In this document: positions 30,692-32,241 of the stretch, one piece after another | Position numbering within the stretch: position 1 is the first letter of the stretch | How the letters are laid out: every line of letters begins with the position of its first letter | NCBI GenBank assembly: GCA_046590205.1 | Contig: JBKJTT010000070.1 | Coordinates: 1-32,241 of the forward strand | Source: DATDEW01 sp046590205 | GTDB taxonomy: Bacteria; Bacteroidota; Ignavibacteria; Palsa-1295 | Length of the DNA stretch: 32,241 nucleotides | Reading direction: 5' to 3' | Notes under the pieces: generated by a model | What the model was told of the DNA's origin: nothing | The model's input: only the letters and a program-made list of their open reading frames with translations | Database searches by the model: none | Translations under genes and position numbers: made by a program

Positions 30692-30838
30692 TCCACAATT
30701 ACCAATTATTTTCATTTTTTTGCGAAAATAATTTGATTTTCGCCAATTTTGTTGTATATTTGTAATGTAAACTATGTGCACCAATCGGTGCTCCGTAAAT
30801 GGGAGCACGATTTTATCGGAGCAGTCGATTCGGAGCAC
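30623..30838. repeat. GGAGCAC repeat and hairpin zone
   Basis: Seven copies of GGAGCA(C) or its complement in 216 bp: 30624-30631, 30668-30675 (rev), 30682-30688, 30788-30794 (rev), 30801-30808, 30818-30823 and 30832-30838. CGGGAGCACGAT (30623-30634) and ATCGTGCTCCCG (30665-30676) form a perfect 12-bp stem; TGCTCCC/GGGAGCA (30669-30688) forms an alternative 7-bp hairpin with a GATTTT loop; GTGCTCC/GGAGCAC (30788-30808) forms one in the leader of the next gene. Confidence 0.75.
30732..30762 (+). promoter_or_regulatory. Bacteroidota-type promoter for the 63-residue gene
   Basis: TTTG (30732-30735), 19-nt spacer, TATATTTG (30755-30762): an exact fit to TTTG-N19-TAnnTTTG. Transcription should begin near 30769, giving a leader of about 110 nt that contains four GGAGCAC-type repeats and a hairpin before the ATG at 30878. 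Confidence 0.7.
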
Positions 30839-30877
30839 GTGGATTTTTTTCACCAAACCCCCTTTGGAGAACACAAC

Positions 30878-31069
30878 ATGGTTGCAACATTAGACAGACT
30901 TCTTGCGCTTGCCCGCAAGCTTCATGATGCTGAAGTTCGTTCGGAATCAGAGCCGATCTATGTATCGCTCGATCTGAACGAAGTTCGCTTACTCGCACGG
31001 CTTGCAAATGATTACGTAGAGCAGGGTGAAACCGCACTCTACGAGCGAGAAGGAAGCGTATTCGCATAG
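30878..31069 (+). CDS. 63-residue helical orphan protein
   Basis: The ATG at 30878 has a good Shine-Dalgarno (GGAGA at 30866-30870). The product is polar with two predicted helices: MVATLDRLLALARKLHDAE and SLDLNEVRLLARLANDYVEQ, then GETALYEREGSVFA. No cysteine, no signal, no known family. It has its own strong promoter and a structured leader, and is followed by a hairpin terminator, so it is very likely a real single-gene unit. The size and charge would fit a small regulator or adaptor; this is a guess. Confidence 0.65.
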   Translation: MVATLDRLLALARKLHDAEVRSESEPIYVSLDLNEVRLLARLANDYVEQGETALYEREGSVFA

Positions 31070-31102
31070 CTTTCTGTGAGGGCATTTATCGTGCACTCGT
31101 GA

Positions 31103-31125
31103 GACCGGAGATTCCTTCTCCGGTC
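31103..31125. terminator. bidirectional hairpin between convergent genes
   Basis: Perfect 9-bp stem (GACCGGAGA at 31103-31111, TCTCCGGTC at 31117-31125, loop TTCCT) between the stop of the 63-residue gene and the stop of the T9SS cargo gene, overlapping the latter by two bases. No long T-run on either strand, so termination may be partial. Confidence 0.6.
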
Positions 31126-32241
31126 AGTTCACTACTTTTGTAAATACTTTAGAGGTGCTGCCGCCTGCAGTACGTATGCGCACGACGTACTGACCTTCTG
31201 CAAGCATAGCGGTCGTAAGTGTTATATCCGAAGCTCCGCTCTCGGCTGGAAGTGTTCGTTCATACAATTTCTTCCCAAGCATATCATAAATCTCAAGCAT
31301 AGCATCTTGCCTAACCTGTGATGTTATCGCTATTCGTATATCACCGTTTGTTGGGTTGGGTTTGACCGAGATGATTGTCAGTATCGGTTTACCGCCGAGA
31401 TAACGCGAGAGAAGGGAGTCTCCGCAGAGGAGCGTGAGTGAGAAAGTGGTATCAGATGTATTTGCAGAAAGTGTACAGCGTTCGTAGTTGGCGTCTTGAG
31501 GGTTGAGCTTTGTTGTAACGGTAACGGGAGTAATTGTCGTATCGCTTAGATACGTTCTAAAGCGGATGTTTGCGGTGGCTTGCGATGGGTCGAGAGATAG
31601 ATTACTTCCGGTAATGCGGAGCGTGGTTGTGGTCGTGCCGCTTGTAATGGTCTCGCCTGTTACTGCTATGGTCGCATTTGGTATCAGTGTTGCTTCGGCT
31701 ACTCGCTCAAGGATGTCACCGTTATAACTGGCAGACATCTCTATCTCCGATAGCCCTTTGCCCGAAACAGCTTTCGATGGCTCGACAACAAGATTCGTCA
31801 CCCCGCCAGCCGTCACATCCTGCTCCGCAAAGCGAGGTGTGAAGGAAACGGAGTCGCGGCTTGGAGAAGGGATTCCATAGAGTGTAATAATCGTATCATA
31901 CTCGTACTCATAGATGCGGAATTTCAGAGTTAATTGTGCTGTATCATATCCTGCTCCGTTATAGATAACTCCGACGGAATCAGTACCGATTGTTATTTGA
32001 AAATTAGTAGAGCCAACTACTGTAGCCGAGAGCAGTTCGCCTTGTGTACCGAGGCAGGTATCAAAGAATACGTAATGAATGGATTCCTCTGTACCTATAC
32101 AGCTTGATGAAGCAATTTCGAGAGATGTATCGCTAAGAACTGGTGAGAGCGATAGCTTTGTAGGCGCATAGTTACCGATAAGCATGAATGTGCTATCAAT
32201 AGGTACTCCACCAACATCGAAATGCAGAGAGGGCGAAGCAG
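31124..32241 (-). CDS. T9SS-secreted protein with C-terminal sorting domain, 5' part outside window
   Basis: At least 371 residues; the frame is still open at the right edge (upstream of the internal Met at 32185), so the N-terminus and signal are missing. The visible part is a string of beta-rich, Thr/Ser-heavy modules, like immunoglobulin-type stalk domains. The last 80 residues form a Por/type IX secretion sorting domain: SVKPNPTNGDIRIAIT, LEIYDMLGKKLYERTL, LAEGQYVVRIRTAGGSTSKVFTKVV. Such proteins cross the outer membrane via the PorSS and are usually anchored on the cell surface. The cargo function is not readable from this fragment. Confidence 0.88.
   Translation of the reverse strand, partial: ASPSLHFDVGGVPIDSTFMLIGNYAPTKLSLSPVLSDTSLEIASSSCIGTEESIHYVFFDTCLGTQGELLSATVVGSTNFQITIGTDSVGVIYNGAGYDTAQLTLKFRIYEYEYDTIITLYGIPSPSRDSVSFTPRFAEQDVTAGGVTNLVVEPSKAVSGKGLSEIEMSASYNGDILERVAEATLIPNATIAVTGETITSGTTTTTLRITGSNLSLDPSQATANIRFRTYLSDTTITPVTVTTKLNPQDANYERCTLSANTSDTTFSLTLLCGDSLLSRYLGGKPILTIISVKPNPTNGDIRIAITSQVRQDAMLEIYDMLGKKLYERTLPAESGASDITLTTAMLAEGQYVVRIRTAGGSTSKVFTKVVN

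Noticed and set aside
1..32241. tRNA or rRNA genes
   Set aside because: No cloverleaf with GTTCRA-type T-arm or rRNA-like stretch was noticed by eye in the intergenic gaps; a covariance-model scan would be needed to rule out small RNAs.

Overview
The window looks like a chromosomal segment from an aerobic or microaerobic, Gram-negative bacterium of the wider Bacteroidota/Chlorobi/Ignavibacteria/Kapabacteria assemblage. The grounds are a protein at the right edge with a type IX secretion (Por) C-terminal sorting domain, a promoter of the Bacteroidota form (TTTG, 19-nt spacer, TAnnTTTG) at 30732-30762, few strong Shine-Dalgarno sites, a fused E1-alpha/beta dehydrogenase, and cytochrome oxidase, heme A synthase and DUF983/DUF420 proteins of the types common in that group. 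The exact lineage cannot be fixed from sequence alone. There is no sign of a plasmid or prophage, and no tRNA, rRNA or CRISPR array was recognised.

Left part (1-9137): a plus-strand run of housekeeping genes: pyrG (5' truncated by the window edge), a TrmH-type RNA methyltransferase, a TPR protein, a Rieske protein and dnaG. It meets a minus-strand cluster end to end. That cluster is a tightly overlapping operon of cytochrome-oxidase biogenesis genes (SCO copper chaperone, DUF420, DUF983, a small CPMC membrane protein), with an AMP-forming acyl-CoA ligase upstream of it.

Middle (9138-15243): a palindromic dispersed repeat, an exported TlpA-like thioredoxin protein, a DUF559 endonuclease gene framed by inverted repeats, and then a long minus-strand operon. 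The operon reads hpnC, hpnD (squalene pathway), a small zinc-ribbon-like membrane protein, an antitoxin, a RelE/YafQ-like toxin and a dusB-type tRNA-dihydrouridine synthase.

Respiratory locus (15413-21693): a copper-binding lipoprotein (cupredoxin-like), then subunit II, subunit I, heme A synthase, heme O synthase, a 47-residue membrane peptide and subunit III of an aa3-type (A1) oxidase. The accessory operon at 5469-7284 plausibly supplies copper delivery and assembly factors for this enzyme.

Right part (21694-32241): a second copy of the dispersed repeat, a VOC/glyoxalase-like protein, an AT-rich orphan membrane protein, a fused E1 2-oxoacid dehydrogenase, a BFN/DUF151 nuclease with a UvrB/C motif, and etfA and etfB, with etfA bracketed by a 19-nt direct repeat. 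Next comes a 544-bp non-coding stretch carrying a cluster of DnaA-box-like sites (candidate replication origin), then mtgA, a divergently oriented Rsm22/METTL17-like methyltransferase with four cysteines placed for an Fe-S cluster, a zone dense in GGAGCAC repeats leading into a 63-residue orphan, and the C-terminal part of a T9SS-secreted protein running off the window.

The most interesting non-routine signals are the inverted-repeat-bounded DUF559 unit, the possible origin at 28450-28752, the GGAGCAC repeat/hairpin zone at 30623-30838, and the split oxidase locus with its small unassigned membrane proteins.
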